Shown here piece after piece: positions 27,533-39,287 of a stretch of 64,000 bases of DNA; positions within the stretch are counted from its first letter, which is position 1, and every line of letters starts with the position of its first letter. The stretch comes from Siderastrea siderea (taxonomy: Eukaryota > Cnidaria > Anthozoa > Scleractinia > Rhizangiidae), in assembly GCA_964030785.1 (NCBI GenBank), contig OZ034967.1, forward strand, positions 51,861,533 to 51,925,532, given 5' to 3'. Under the pieces are notes generated by a model that made no database searches, was not told where the DNA came from, and saw only the letters and a program-made list of their open reading frames with translations. A program made the translations under genes and the position numbers.

Positions 27533-30500
27533 AACGTCAAACTTGTGATACAAAAGTGGTCTATTCTTTTGTTGGATACCAGTAAGTTTTCCTTGTCATA
27601 CATAAGTTACATCGCAAGAGATAAAAATGAGGAAACGAAGCTAAGTTAACATTAGAGGAAAAGCATCTGGTTTCGTAAAAGTTTCCGGATTCATCACATC
27701 TTGGGTGTTTGGATTTGTCAGCGTTTACATTACAGGGTATTAGGATTCCTAACAGTCTACACCACTCTACGATTCCGGAGATAGGTTGCTTCACTGGGCG
27801 ATCTAGACTAAAATGTGGAAAACAATGTTCAAATTCTGACAAAAAGCCGTAAATTAGGCAAAGTAGAAGGAAGCACCTTTCGCTAGTATTTCTACTGCTG
27901 AGAACAAAAACAAAACTTATATTCGTCACCCAGTCGGGGATCCAGTTCGTCAACCAACATACTAAATATAGTCAAAATCGGTTTCAATGGTTCTATAACT
28001 GTTTCTATCGTGAAAACCTTAGCTTGCTATTAAAACACACGATTTGAAGACGCGGAGGCGTAGAAAGTCTTGGGATTCACTGAAATACCCGTTTACACAT
28101 TAAGAAATCTTGAATTTGAAAGTATTCGGATACAAAGTATTCCTTTTTTTTCGGATTCAAAGAATTCGGATTCGCGACGTAATCCGGGTAGTTTCGACTC
28201 CGGATTCATACTTTTGTGTGTAATCGCAAAAACGAATCCTGTAACAAAAGTCACCGGATTCGTCACGAATCCGGCATGTTTTGCTCTAGTGAAAACTTAG
28301 CGTGAGTGGATTGATCTTTGCAGAGCGGGAAAAAAAAAGAAAGAAGTTTGTAATCTGACTGAATAAAAGCTAGAGTTAGTGCAACAACCGAGTTCCTCGC
28401 AATCGGAGTTTCGCTTTGTGAGCGATTCCGTGGCAGAAAAGTCGAACTGACAAATTAAAGAGCTGTTCTGATCGCTTTTAACGATACTCCAACTGCAGAG
28501 CACTTTGGAGCTAAAGAATTATGTCAGCTTTATCGACCTAAGAATACGGGCGCGCTGTTTGGTTCTTCAAGGACTGGATGACCTTTTTCAGAGTATAAAT
28601 TGTATGACGTGCACAAAATACAGTATATAAAATTCACCGAAATCCTCGACGGACTGGGTGCAGGTAGAAGAAGGCAGAACCCTTCTATCTATTGTGTTTT
28701 CCTTAAGACGCAACTCGAGAGTTACTAGGAATTAACTGTCGACCCCCAAACCTCCCCAACTGATACTGTTGTTGCTTTGCTATTTTCTATCGTTCTAATT
28801 TGAAGAAATAAAAGACTTACTGCAAACAGCTTCTTTAATTTCACCCAACTGGTTATTTAAATCGTCGAAATCGTCAGCGTTAACCACTCGATCCTTGTCT
28901 CCAGCTATGGTCACAAGTTCTGAGTTTTTAATGTCTTTACCAATGCCAACCGCTATTCGTTGCACTCCCTTTTCCTATAGAATAAGATACAGTTATGTCA
29001 GTTATAAGCGTAGTTCGAGCTACTGGGTTGCTCAGCCGCTGGTTACCGTCTACTATCCTAGCAGAGCCACTCCCTAGGCAAGGCAGGCAAGAGGTCTCAA
29101 GAATCTTCTGTAAATAGGAAAATTTTTTCTTCTATCGGATCACGTTTCTTCCCAGCTAACTCACTCGGTTAGCTCAACGGAATTTACTAGAAGTGTAGAC
29201 ATGTATGGGTTTCCCCATGCATGGGAACCGAAAGGCTCCAATTCTACACAACAAAGCGATTTCTGCATTGTCTTGAACATCTCAACAATGTCACAAAAGG
29301 TCTCTTTAATTTTGACTTTAAAACAAAAACAGTGTCAAAAAGTATATTGCTTCTTATTTATAACTTTGAATAAATGTGCAGTTTGTCAAGGTCAACTCGT
29401 ATTAACAATAAGTTATAACATCAAACGTGTTATAATGTATAATCTCAACTGCGCGGAAGCTACGCAGTGCCAGTTTCATGTCTACAAATGGGGCAATGAA
29501 GGGTCCTGTTAAAAGTAGACTTAATTATCCGGTTGATGAGTTGAAGTTGACGGCTGCAGTACTCATTCCTCCCCCACTTTAATGGCTTTAAATTGTTGTA
29601 CTTCTTGAAAGAGAATAGATTTTAAGCTTTGTTATCACGGTGACGCTTATCGCCTTTTTGATCTTCCTTCTTATCTTAGGGGAATAGATCTTTAAATGTT
29701 TATTTGACGGATCTCTTTAGAGGTTTTAAATACCTTGGTCCTGATTTTCTAACAACGGACAAATCTGAAAGGATTTTTCCTTAGCGCTAGCATGGCTAGA
29801 GTGGTTGTCAAGTGATTGTCAAAAGTAATTTGTGTTTGCTTTGGTTTGCTTCCAATTTTTTTCACTCTGTGATTGGTACAAAACGCTTGCGCCACTTTCT
29901 TAACGGGTGAAAAGGAAAACCAAAACCAACTATGACTTTGCCGCACGCATTTTCCCGCGCTTGGCGCCGGTTACACTGATGTATTTGATTCGAGTTCGAT
30001 TAATTCTGACTGGCTCATTGGGTAATTTGTGTTTGTTGTGATGGCCTGGGACAATTACCTTGGTTTTGCTTTTACTACACTGAATTGAATAAGCTGCTCA
30101 CCTCAAGTGTTGGTAACACAGTATCATACGGCTCTGAACTCTTATGAGTTCCCCCGTCAGTGAAGATGATCATGATGTTGGGTGATTTTGGTCGGTCTCC
30201 ATTCTTTTCGACAAACACCTCCTCACCGACCTTTTTCAGTGCTTTGTCAGTCCTTGTTGGACGTCCTAGCTTGTCTTTGGCGATCATTTCATCCACAAGC
30301 TGATGCAGTGCCTCCTCGCTGTGGTACTTGGGATCGTCCAAGCTCACGCGAACTTCTGCGTCACCAGCGTACGTGACGATCGAGAAGTGAGTTTTGTCTT
30401 CTCCAACATCATACTGGGAAATGAGTTTCTTGACGGATTCCAACATCGAATCATAATTTTTGTCTCCGACGCTTTTTGTCCTGTCGATAACGATGGATAT

Positions 30501-30535
30501 ATCTAGAGGAGGATTTTCGCATTCGGACGAGGCAG
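23975..30535 (-). CDS. Gene 1: vWA plus seven TSP1 repeats, secreted protein (5' end missing)
   Basis: Nine minus-strand exons: 30535-30102 and 28974-28821 (one vWA), then TSP1 exons 27467-27285, 26851-26669, 25366-25184, 25065-24883, 24764-24582, 24463-24281 and the terminal 24162-23975. All TSP1 exons start in phase 1 and all but the last are exactly 183 bases with GTAAGT/GTGAGT-type donors. The last ends CNTQPCR and stop, followed by AATAAA. The first exon starts in phase 1, so a signal-peptide exon must lie upstream; it was not found. The vWA-TSP1 layout resembles coral adhesive/skeletal matrix proteins such as coadhesin, but orthology cannot be claimed. Likely extracellular adhesion. Exon 24281 could also splice in frame to gene 2 exon B1. 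Confidence 0.85.
24281..24463 (-). CDS. Gene 1 TSP1 repeat 6
   Basis: 183 bases, acceptor TTCCAG, donor GTAAGT, phase 1 to 1. [38 protein letters not shown]. The W-x-x-W motif is the usual C-mannosylation site. Confidence 0.93.
24582..24764 (-). CDS. Gene 1 TSP1 repeat 5
   Basis: 183 bases, same borders; ends CNKQDC. Nearly identical to the neighbouring copies. Confidence 0.93.
24883..25065 (-). CDS. Gene 1 TSP1 repeat 4
   Basis: 183 bases, acceptor TTCCAG, donor GTAAGT, phase 1 to 1; ends CNKQDC. Confidence 0.93.
25184..25366 (-). CDS. Gene 1 TSP1 repeat 3
   Basis: 183 bases, acceptor CTTTTAG, donor GTAAGT, phase 1 to 1; ends CNTQDC. First unit of the 301-base array in transcript order. 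Confidence 0.93.
25411..26203. mobile_element. Non-autonomous element with 18-base perfect inverted ends
   Basis: Starts TCATGGGTGACAAATTAC and ends GTAATTTGTCACCCATGA. About 790 bases, no transposase domain seen. It sits in the intron between TSP1 repeats 2 and 3. Confidence 0.75.
26213..26316. repeat. Fold-back palindrome
   Basis: Arms of about 45 bases: GTAATCAAATGG at one end and CCATTTGATTAC at the other, with an inner GTGAAATTAGGAAATAATTT arm pairing AAATTATTTCCTAATTTCAC. Directly follows the element ending at 26203. Confidence 0.85.
26317..26668. other. Intron sequence
   Basis: Nothing recognised. Confidence 0.5.
26669..26851 (-). CDS. Gene 1 TSP1 repeat 2
   Basis: 183 bases, acceptor CAATTAG, donor GTGAGT, phase 1 to 1. 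Same pattern as the array copies, with CSVSCGGG in place of CSVTCGGG, so the O-fucosylation-type site keeps a Ser. Confidence 0.93.
27285..27467 (-). CDS. Gene 1 TSP1 repeat 1
   Basis: 183 bases, acceptor TTGTAG, donor GTAAGA, phase 1 to 1. More diverged from the array: [20 protein letters not shown], then [25 protein letters not shown]. Confidence 0.93.
27481..27532. repeat. (GAT)n microsatellite
   Basis: About 17 GAT units immediately 5' of the acceptor of TSP1 repeat 1 (read on the minus strand as ATC), so it replaces part of the pyrimidine tract. Confidence 0.97.
27533..28820. other. Intron between vWA and TSP1 repeat 1
   Basis: 27651-27807 (-) has a weak Cys-bearing frame (see findings). 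28070-28290 is a repeat-like tract rich in GGATTC/GAATCC. Confidence 0.45.
28821..28974 (-). CDS. Gene 1 vWA C-terminal exon
   Basis: Acceptor TTCTATAG, donor GTAAGT, 154 bases, phase 0 to 1. Encodes [20 protein letters not shown], the GVxxIAVGIG strand, then [18 protein letters not shown]. Confidence 0.93.
28975..30101. other. Intron within the vWA domain of gene 1
   Basis: No exon recognised; short spurious frames only. Confidence 0.5.
30102..30535 (-). CDS. Gene 1 vWA N-terminal and middle exon
   Basis: Acceptor TTCATTTATAG, donor GTGAGC, 434 bases, phase 1 to 0. MIDAS motif DRTKS in [36 protein letters not shown] and [14 protein letters not shown]. The metal-site residues D, S, T and D are kept. 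The two exons B1 and B2 of gene 2 correspond to this one exon. Confidence 0.94.
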
Positions 30536-30762
30536 CTATAAATGAAAATACCAAGGGAACATCAGTTAAAGAGCAACAAAATGTGATCACCGTATTTTCC
30601 TAAAGAAGCTTTGCTAACGTGACAGTTCAACTTTCCACTGTTAAAAAATGGGGACAACCTTGATATTACTAGATCCAGACTCTACTTGCCCTCTCGAAAG
30701 GGGACTGGAAAACGTAAAAGAACAGGCAGAATGCTTAGGCTGTTGTTGTTGTTGTTGTTATT

Positions 30763-30840
30763 GGAAGGAAGGAAGGAAGGAAGGAAGGAAGGAAGGGACC
30801 GCTGGGAGGGAGGGAGGGAGGAAGGAAGGAAGGAAGAAAA
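30763..30840. repeat. (GGAA)n/(GGGA)n microsatellite
   Basis: Purine-rich tetranucleotide runs. Confidence 0.95.
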
Positions 30841-30899
30841 GAAGGATAAGAAGGTCAAATGAATGAATGATTGATTGACTGACTAGCTAACTGACTGAC

Positions 30900-31104
30900 T
30901 AACTGAACGAACGAACGAATGAACGAACGAAAGAACGAATGAATGAATGAATGAATGAATGAATGAATGAATGAATGAATGAATGAATGAATGAATGAAT
31001 GATAGCTAGATAGTTTATAAATGAATGAATGAATGAATGAATGAATGAATGAATGAATGAATGAATGAATGAATGAATGAATGAATGAATGAATGAATGA
31101 ATGA
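30900..31104. repeat. (AATG)n microsatellite
   Basis: Two long AATG tracts parted by about 18 bases at 31001-31020; minus-strand frames through it (His-Ser-Phe-Ile) are artefacts. Confidence 0.97.
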
Positions 31105-31436
31105 TTTGTTCGTTCGTTCATTCACTCTATCATCCATCCATCCATCCACTCAGGCATCCCTTTATCATCCAATTCATCAGTTCCTTAATACTACCACCAC
31201 TGCCGGTCATGAGTATTTCAACCTATTTCTTCTTTCTACCAAGTTTAGCGATTGGTTTACCTTTACAAGGAGTTAGAAACAAGTAAGCAAAAGTGCAAAA
31301 CCACAGGACTTTCATAATGCAACTCCGGCTTGCAGCTGTTAAAAATAAAATTAAAAAACACATCAACAAACAACTCAGTCCATCTCACCCCATTCTGAAT
31401 AAGTAGGAGTTTTAATGCCATAATGATATTCTTCTA

Positions 31437-31914
31437 CAGTTGACTCCCGTTAACTCGACCGCTCGGTAACTCGAAGCTCGCGCTAGCTCGAGCCAAGTTG
31501 ATTTCCCCTAGATTTGCTTCATTCATTTACTGTAATTTTTATCCTCAATTAAATCCGCTTCTCTTTAGGTCATTTTCTTACTAACTTTACCCTCGATAAC
31601 TCGCACCTTATTTGACAAAATGTGTTATGAGCATAAATTGTGTGTTATGTATTAGAATTGACTACAACTAGCATTCCTGGAAGCAACCTTTGAGAAAAAC
31701 TATTGTTTTGCATTTGCAAGTAAGTCAAAGAGAATTACGAAGGATATAAAGTAAAAGTTAGTTCGGTATATTTTTTGCCTTCTAGTGTTAGAAGTTTGGC
31801 TGACGTTTCGAATAAGGTGGTACTGGTTAACTGCTTTCTCTAATTACTGCAATTCTGCAGAATTCACATGGGTTTCGATTTCCCTTGAAGGTTCGAGTTA
31901 TCGGAAGTCAACTG
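31437..31914. mobile_element. Tc1/mariner-type (pogo-like) MITE
   Basis: Starts CAGTTGACTCCCGTTAACTC and ends with the inverted match GAGTTATCGGAAGTCAACTG. Bounded by TA on both sides (31435-31436, 31915-31916), the Tc1/mariner target duplication. 478 bases, non-coding. Confidence 0.85.
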
Positions 31915-33631
31915 TATATGAAACCAAAACATGCATATGATGTTTTCATTATAGACTGAATAATTGAAGGTTGACTGGATAAGTGAAGGTTACAGTCTTG
32001 ACTCAATAGAGTGTTTATGTGAAATAGATTAGATGCGCGACCGCAGCAAAAGACTGGGTTTTGACTGTCCGGATAATCAATTTTGACTGTAAAACTAAAC
32101 TTTTAAAATGCTTGTGTTGGTAATTAAGTTAGAGCATTTGGAAGCGAATTAACACAGGAAAATTTATACGGAGGATAAGATTCGCTTTCGGTGATTCTAC
32201 TGGGAAACCATTTAATTCTTAATTCTGCTAGTGTGGGAGTAAAGCCGCCTCTCACACGGTTGCTAGGGGAGCGATTGTTCCTAGAAACCGTTTGAAAGGG
32301 GGACTTAACTTGCAGATTGTAATTCTGCCATCGATCGAATCACAAGTGGAGCAGTGGGGGAAAACGACAATAAATTAATCACTGAATAATACGACAAGGT
32401 AGCCTTGAACTCTTTTGCAAATGTACGACAAAAAAGCGGTATATGCTAAATGTGTTTAAAAGGTTTCTGTGTTGGGAAAGACTCCCTATGAATTTGAATT
32501 TTAGATAAGGCAACATTTTGGAATAAGAACTGTCGGTGTTTACATGGCGAAGTCCGAGTTCTTGAAAAAAGGTCTCTTCTGAACAGAAGAATGCCATTTC
32601 TTTTAAGAATATGACTCTAAAATAGAAAATTATTCCCTTTATTTTATTTTTTTCTACTGGGCAACGGTTACAATCCGCTGAGAAAATGTCTGTCCTTTAT
32701 AGTTGCGGGAGAGTGAAATTTGTGTGGGCCGGAAGCGGACCTTGGAAGGAGACTTACAGTTGTTTAGAGGCCGAAGAACACAGGGAAGGCAAGGCTTGCC
32801 ATGACTGCAAACATTATTGTTTTTAGCTTAAAAATATTTTCACCTCATGTGCTTCGCGCCCACCTCATAAGTGAAAAGAATGTTGAATGTTAAATGAACG
32901 TAATTGCCTTCACCGGCCATGATGCAAGATCTCCTTCAGTTTTGAGTAAAGAACCGTGGGAAAATATTTAACTATCTTCTGGTTCAACTTCACGGCTTTT
33001 ACCCAGGGTGAAAGCTTTTAAAAGTACATAATTCCCAGTTATCTGAAGTAAGCAGAAAGCGATTTGATAATCAAGTTAAAAGCCCTTTCATTGTTGCAAT
33101 TTTTCAATCATCGGAATCTGTATGGTTGCTGTTTAGTCATAGTAAGGAAAAAATTGAACGAAAATTTAGTGATCCCTAAAGGGAAGAGCCATTGGTTTAA
33201 TAATTAATTGCTAACCGAGAACTGCATATTCATTTATCCACGTTGGCAAACTAAACATTCAAATTACATTCGAGACAAATTTTGGTGATCTGCATTGAAC
33301 ACTCAATTTCTCTTTTCTCTCCGGCATTCATTGTCTTGTAACACAATTCATCTCAATTCGCTTAAGTCTTTTAAGCCGCCGATTCGCAGAAGTATAGTTT
33401 AAGATATTTAATTTTATATTGAAGAGACCGTTCATTTTAAGTTCTAAAACGTTTATATAGCGTCTCGTTTGCCAAACTAGAAGCCGAGAGAAGTCAATAA
33501 TTATTCGTTCCTTTTTTTATTAATTATATATATTCCAGTCTCAAAAAAATTCAAATGACTGCGTTCTGCCGGTTTTATTTCTTTCGCTGAATTTAAAGCC
33601 ACGACTTTAACAGCAAAACCGTTCTTCTTTG
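31915..33631. other. Non-coding stretch
   Basis: No gene, RNA or clear repeat seen; short unrelated frames only. Confidence 0.5.
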
Positions 33632-34051
33632 AATAGACCCTTCCATGGTTTTTTCAACAATTCACATGGACCAGTTAGCAAAAATCCATCAACCACTGGA
33701 AAGAGCGCCTTAAAATCAGTAAAATTGCCAAGTTTGAGGGTGATAGGATGAACACTAACAAAGATATGGCTCCGGAAAGTCGCAAAATTTTATAGACGGT
33801 TGTATGGTGGGGGCAAGTTTGTACCCTCCACCACACAAACGTCTGTAAAATTTCGCGAATTTGCGGAGCCATATCTTCGATCGTTTCTGACATATCACTC
33901 TCAAACTCGCCAAATTTTCTAATTTTAAGGAGCTCTTTCTAGCAGTGTCGATAAATGTGGGGGAGAAACGCGTGACGAAACCCTAAGGGCGTCTGCGTGG
34001 GAAGATAGTCCTTGTCAAAAGTTGAAAAATAAAACAATTGAAGGGTCTATT
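33632..34051. mobile_element. Fold-back MITE, 420 bases
   Basis: Outer inverted ends AATAGACCCTTC and GAAGGGTCTATT. The interior is itself a fold-back: about 115 bases around 33700-33815 pair imperfectly with 33825-33940 (core ATATGGCTCCG against CGGAGCCATAT). Confidence 0.85.
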
Positions 34052-35375
34052 GTTTTTTGCTTAGTGCAATTTTTAGTTGCATACCGCATGCGCAGGTACC
34101 ACCGAAGCCTACAAGAAATTGTTTTCATCTTGGCAGCTTTTGAACCATCGGGCAGAATGGCTATTGTTCTCGGATTATTTACTTACACTGTCCAATGACA
34201 GTTTCTAGTTCTCTCATACTGTCCATTGTTATTCAAAGGCGCTCGGAAAAAGTTAGGGCCATGAACGGGCGGCCATGAACGGGCGGTTGTGTTCATTATC
34301 AAGAAGTAGGCAGCCTGACCAAACAATAACCGAATCACGTTATTGTCGTGCCTTTTGTTTCGCAAAATCACACATTTTTTTCTCGTTGTTTAGGGTGTCG
34401 TCTGGGCGCTTTTATTGAGCGCTCGCGCTTGAATAGCCCACCATAGGAGCTCATTCTGCGCGACGTTTCTTTCTTCAAAAAAAGAACCAAAATAAAATTA
34501 CACTTTTATAAATAGGATACCAAGTCACTCGACCCTCTATTTGTCATAAATTATCTGCATTCTTGATATTAGCTGTTTTTTTTTTCAACAAATAATAATC
34601 TATTTTGAGACATTAATGCACGACTCATGCAGTATTCGCATTGATTATTCTTGATCGTCTGTAAATCGTCTCTCTCGTCATCGGATTTCTCGTCTCTATA
34701 CTTTTTTAAATTTTAGTCATACTTTTTTCCAGGCTAGCCTATGTAATTTTCCACATTACCAATTCCGCGAGCCTTAGCTTAAAGAACGTTATCTACCGAT
34801 ATGGCGTAGGCAACCTGACTTGAGGAATCAGTGTGGGCGAAGTATACTACGTATGTGATCCTGATACTGGTTGTTGGGGAAACAACTGAACTTCTTCTTG
34901 AAAAGTCAAATTTGAACAATTTGGTTTCTGAGTCCTTACATTGTTAACAAACTATTGTTTAACCTAGTAAAAATTGAATTTGCACCTTAAAAATCGACGC
35001 CTTTGGAAAATCTGCCGTGGGAAGAGTTTTGCAGTACAATGTTGATTTTAATTACTCACGAAGGCGAGCTTCACTGACTTTTGATCACGCAACCAAAATG
35101 CCCGCCAAAATGTTGCTTTCCCTCGTATTTGTTTGGTTCCAGCATTTGTTTTGAAGTTGGAATTTCGCTTTTATTTTAATTTTGGGCTCATCTCGGCGGA
35201 GTAAGTCGTGTTGACAAAAAAGCAGAAATCCTTGGTCCCGATGTTTTATCCTATTCAGTATACAAGTTGGATCTTGGCGATAATCGGATTCAATAATTCC
35301 TCGCTCCTTCGCGATCGCGCGAAGCAAACATGATATCACATCGACTGTAACTCTAAAAACATTATTTACATGGTA
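34052..35375. other. Repeat-rich non-coding stretch
   Basis: A minus-strand open frame at 35085-35378 (97 codons) shows no known domain and looks like part of a dispersed repeat. Confidence 0.4.
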
Positions 35376-35605
35376 CAATGCAATCGCTGTTACACAAAGG
35401 AGAAACCAAACGACGACTTAAGGACCGCTTCAACGAACATCGTAGACCTGTTGACAAACAAACTAACAGCTCTAAACCTTCTGCAGTCTTAGAACATTTT
35501 CTTTCAAACGACCATAATGCTAATGACATGCAACGTATTCCTCTTGAACTAATAAAATTTAACTGTGATAGAGTACGAAAAGCTAGAGATGCATACCTCG
35601 AATAG
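35376..35605 (+). pseudogene. Penelope GIY-YIG endonuclease fragment
   Basis: Encodes HKGETKRRLKDRFNEHRRPV, matching the 'GETxRxLxxRxxEH' catalytic helix of Penelope GIY-YIG nucleases, then SAVLEHFLSNDH and ends ARDAYLE before a stop. The N-terminal strand and all of the RT are absent. Confidence 0.75.
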
Positions 35606-37162
35606 AGGTCAAACCTTCCTGGAACCTCTAGGCTTAAATAGGAGAGACGAAACATGACACTTTTTCCTGTTTTTCAACCTCCGTGTGTTCAGTTTGTATT
35701 TTTTGGTATCTGTTTGGTATTTTATCCTCTTTCTAATTTCGAATTGTAACGTATTTAGAGTTTTACGCTGTACCGGCGTTATCCCTGTCACTTTATGTTA
35801 TTAAATATAAAAGTATCAAGTATCCTGCTTTTATGTCTCTCGAGCAACACGTTTATCAACAAGTTCCTTTCGTGCTTCCAAATCTATTCAAAAGTACTTA
35901 AGCCAATTTTAACACTTAAAGTCCTCTTAAGAGTTATAGATGGAGACGGGGATGTTGTAGACTTGCACAGAATCTTTATGTGAGTCTAAACTTTTATGGC
36001 CATTCAGGGTTGTTTTAGTCATAAATGTACTGTGCTGTAGTGCTGTTTAATTTCGGACAATCCTGTTTATGCACCTAGAAGACTAAACGGGTCGAGAGAA
36101 TATGTACTTTAGTGCTAATGGCAAAAAAAATTAAATATAAATAAATAAATATAAAAAAGGGCAATGATGAGACAACTCACAGCCGTGTTCAGAATATCTG
36201 ACTATCCTTTGAGCTTGCTTCAATCTTGAGCCACAGCAATGAGATGATGGCTGCCTTAGCGCGGCAACTTCCTTCCGTCCTGAAACAGCTACGCACTCAA
36301 CTGAATTCTGCTGCAGACCACAGTATATGACATTTAGATCCCTGTGTCAACTTCACTGATAAAACGCGGTATTCTCGTCACTTCTCATATTGAGTTGCAT
36401 TAATTTTTTATTAAGAAACTAAGAGCTCATCAATCAGAAAGCCCTTTGTAGGGCTTAAATTATCAATGAATGTTATGTATTTGAAAGCACCATTCTCATA
36501 ATTCTTAGTGTTGACCAGGAGTAACGTAACGTTTTGTTATTGTGAAAGTAAGGCCGATCAATCGTAACTTCTTTGTTAGCATAAACACATCATAATGTAA
36601 GTTCTCCTCTTGGCTGTGGTGAGAAAATAAAAGGTAATCTGGCTCTCAAGTCGTTTGTTAACTCGACATTGTAAGTCTCTTGGTAACTGTCGTGATACAC
36701 CGAAGAATTATGATACCCCACTTACCTGTTTCACTGAGTTAAACAAACCATTAATTTCAATCGAATGCAAGTTTTAATTATTTTAGTATTTCAATAGGTT
36801 CTTTCACGTTATATAATTTTCAACAAATAATTGCTTTGTTTTTTCAACAAATAACTTATTTTCCAAGATGAACATATAATTGTCGATAAATTTGCAACCC
36901 ATGAAATAAAGATGTCTTCGAGCTCTCCATTCAGTTAAGATACGACAGTCTTGACTTGGGGGCGGGGGGGGAGGGAGGGGATACTCAAGTAAATTTCATC
37001 CAAAGGGGATTCCATCTAGAGGTTTAAACCTAATCTTTTCCAAACTGGTGTGCAGAGAACGAAAAATTGGTCTTCTTTCTTTAGATTCTCTAAAGTCGCC
37101 GCCTGTTTTGAAAACAAAATAATCACATAAGGCGGTTTGTGCCCGAATTCTGAATGATATAA
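35606..37162. other. Non-coding stretch
   Basis: Probably Penelope 3' sequence up to about 35800; nothing recognised beyond. Confidence 0.4.
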
Positions 37163-37517
37163 GAGGGCCTTAATGGGGTTTACCGTTAGGTGTTATGGGC
37201 CATATATTTTTTACTGTTAAGTGTTATACAGCCTGAATTTTTACTGTTAACTGTTATATATGAAATTACAGTTACGTGTTACAACACATCCTACAGATAC
37301 TAAATGAAACGATAAAAATGGATAACTGAAACTACAGAAGTGATGTTACTGATGAAATTGCCATTAACATGCGAAAAAAGGCCATTTTCTCGATCTCTGT
37401 GTAATTTTTATCCATTTATTTATTTTAACTGTTGTAGTTAATTTTTTACTGCCAGCTGTTAATGGCCTAAAATTTTAGTGTTAGCTGTTATGCCGACCCC
37501 CCCCCATCTAGGCCCTC
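37163..37517. mobile_element. Short MITE-like element
   Basis: Ends GAGGGCCT and AGGCCCTC, each followed inward by two bases and ATGGGG (or its complement CCCCAT). The interior repeats a GTTA(A/G)(C/G)TGTTA motif several times. Confidence 0.55.
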
Positions 37518-38302
37518 ACATAATGAATAAGCCCGGCGGGAAAAGAACGCGTTGAAGGAGCATTGTTTTATTCATAACCACTGTTTAAAAATAAAATATA
37601 GCTTTGACAGTCACGTTATATTACTGATTAATTTTTCTTTTTTCTTTTTACAAAATCGTTTAATTTGAGAGGTGTGCTATTTAAACAACAATCAGTTGAT
37701 GCTAATAATTTTCATTGAAAATAATCTAGCAAGTAAAATATCCTAGACCACACGGCTTGGAAAAGCCTAGCAACTTCCAGGCAGGTCACAGAACGATGTT
37801 TCATAATTTTGGAAATTGTTTCTAAATATGTTTTGGATCGTCCAGAATAATTGCTGTTGTTTAGTCAGTTAGATGACTGAAAGGAAGATCATAGTCTTTT
37901 AGGAAACTCTAAGGAAGGGCATTCTTAGCACGCTAGACATAAACAAGAGATTTGAAAAGATATTTCCATAAAGTTTTAATTCACGAAAATCATTAGTGGG
38001 CTTGAACGTTCTTGCCAACAGAAGCCTTTCTTAATAACCTGATTGCCAGCAAATATTCTTTCGAAATTGATGACAAAGTTTGACATTGGACATGAAAACT
38101 AAGTAATATTAGATCTTGGAATCTATTTTAAAGAATACGGATGATAGTAGATAAAAGCCCTTTGTCTGCGGAAACTCAGGTCTTTTGGCAACTGTTAAGC
38201 AAAACAAAAGACTATCCATTTCAAAATTAGGGTTAAAACAAAGGTTGCCAACACACCAACTTTGCATGAATTAATTTTGTAAGCCAAACTGTTGTCGAAA
38301 TA
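37518..38302. other. Non-coding stretch
   Basis: Nothing recognised. Confidence 0.4.
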
Positions 38303-38469
38303 CACGTTCGTTTGTTTGGGTGGATTCATTTGCACCACAAGCGTATCGGCTGTCGCTTTAACGCGTGGGAATTTTCTTTTGTTATAGAAAATTTGCACTG
38401 CCAAAGCGACAGCTATACGCGTATGCTGCAAATGAATCCACCTTTTGTTTCTTGAATCAAACGCACGTG
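38303..38469. repeat. Fold-back element
   Basis: GGTGGATTCATTTGCA near 38340 pairs with TGCAAATGAATCCACC near 38430; the arms extend imperfectly to CACGTTCG and CGCACGTG and hold AGCTGTCGCTTT-like inner pairs. Confidence 0.8.
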
Positions 38470-39192
38470 AATTCTTCGTAAAAGCTGTTATTTAATTCAC
38501 CGCGACAAAATTACTGTGCATGCGCGAGTTTCTAACTCGTGTCAACAAAGGTGGCGGAATGGCGGGCAGAACTGCGGGCAGAGACGGCAAAAAATGCGCC
38601 CCAACACTGTCGAACACACGATAAAACCGGGGAGGAATGGAGTTTGGGTACAACCTTCTTGGGTGTTTAGCCATAGGACACGTGCATCGGTTGTTTTGAC
38701 GTCGTATTTCGTCCCAGTGGAGCCGGCAAACCTGACTGTTTACCGGCAATTCAGCGCTTCTTCCATGAGCTTCTGTAAGGGAATAGAGTTTCCATACGCA
38801 TTTTATGCCATTCCTTGTTCTTTCATTCTTCATGCACGTGTTTTTCACTTCTTTTTCGTTCGCTGTTTTTTAGAAAACAGCTCACGCTTAGTAGCAGTGT
38901 CACTACAATGACAACATGCGAAAGTAAACTATCGACTTTCATGATGTTTTTCGGGGTGCAAGCCCGAAACTACGAGATCGATGCAAAGGTGTAGAAACAG
39001 ATAAACCTATATTGAAGCTGCTCTGGATTTTTTAATCTTAAGTTTTTCAAAATTCGCGGCCAGAAACGGGGTTTGTTATTGTTGTCAATAGTTTTCAATG
39101 GGTTAAGGGAGTAGGGGAGCGTTGACAGTTCACTGGCGAAAAATGTCTGATTGGTTGACGCGTGACCACGTGATCGAGCTCTTAAATTCAAG

Positions 39193-39287
39193 ATGGCCAC
39201 CAAAGTTGTTGGAGGTCTTTCTTTCTCGCGGCGAGTGTCGACTGTTAGCTCGAGAAGAAACACAGAAGTAAAAGGAACGAGAACAAC
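39193..39287 (+). CDS. Candidate first coding exon (unknown protein)
   Basis: ATG in a strong start context (CAAGATGGCC) followed by 31 open codons, MATKVVGGLSFSRRVSTVSS..., and a consensus donor AAC|GTAAGG (phase 2). The peptide is basic and Ser/Arg-rich, as in some mitochondrial presequences. A CACGTG E-box lies about 30 bases upstream. No second exon identified; could be chance. Confidence 0.25.

Noticed and set aside
30855..31121. His-Ser-Phe-Ile repeat protein
   Set aside because: Translation of the AATG microsatellite.
34190..34230. Minus-strand mini-exon MDSMRELETVIGQ with a perfect GTAAGT donor, as the missing first exon of gene 1
   Set aside because: It does not encode a signal peptide and nothing else supports it.
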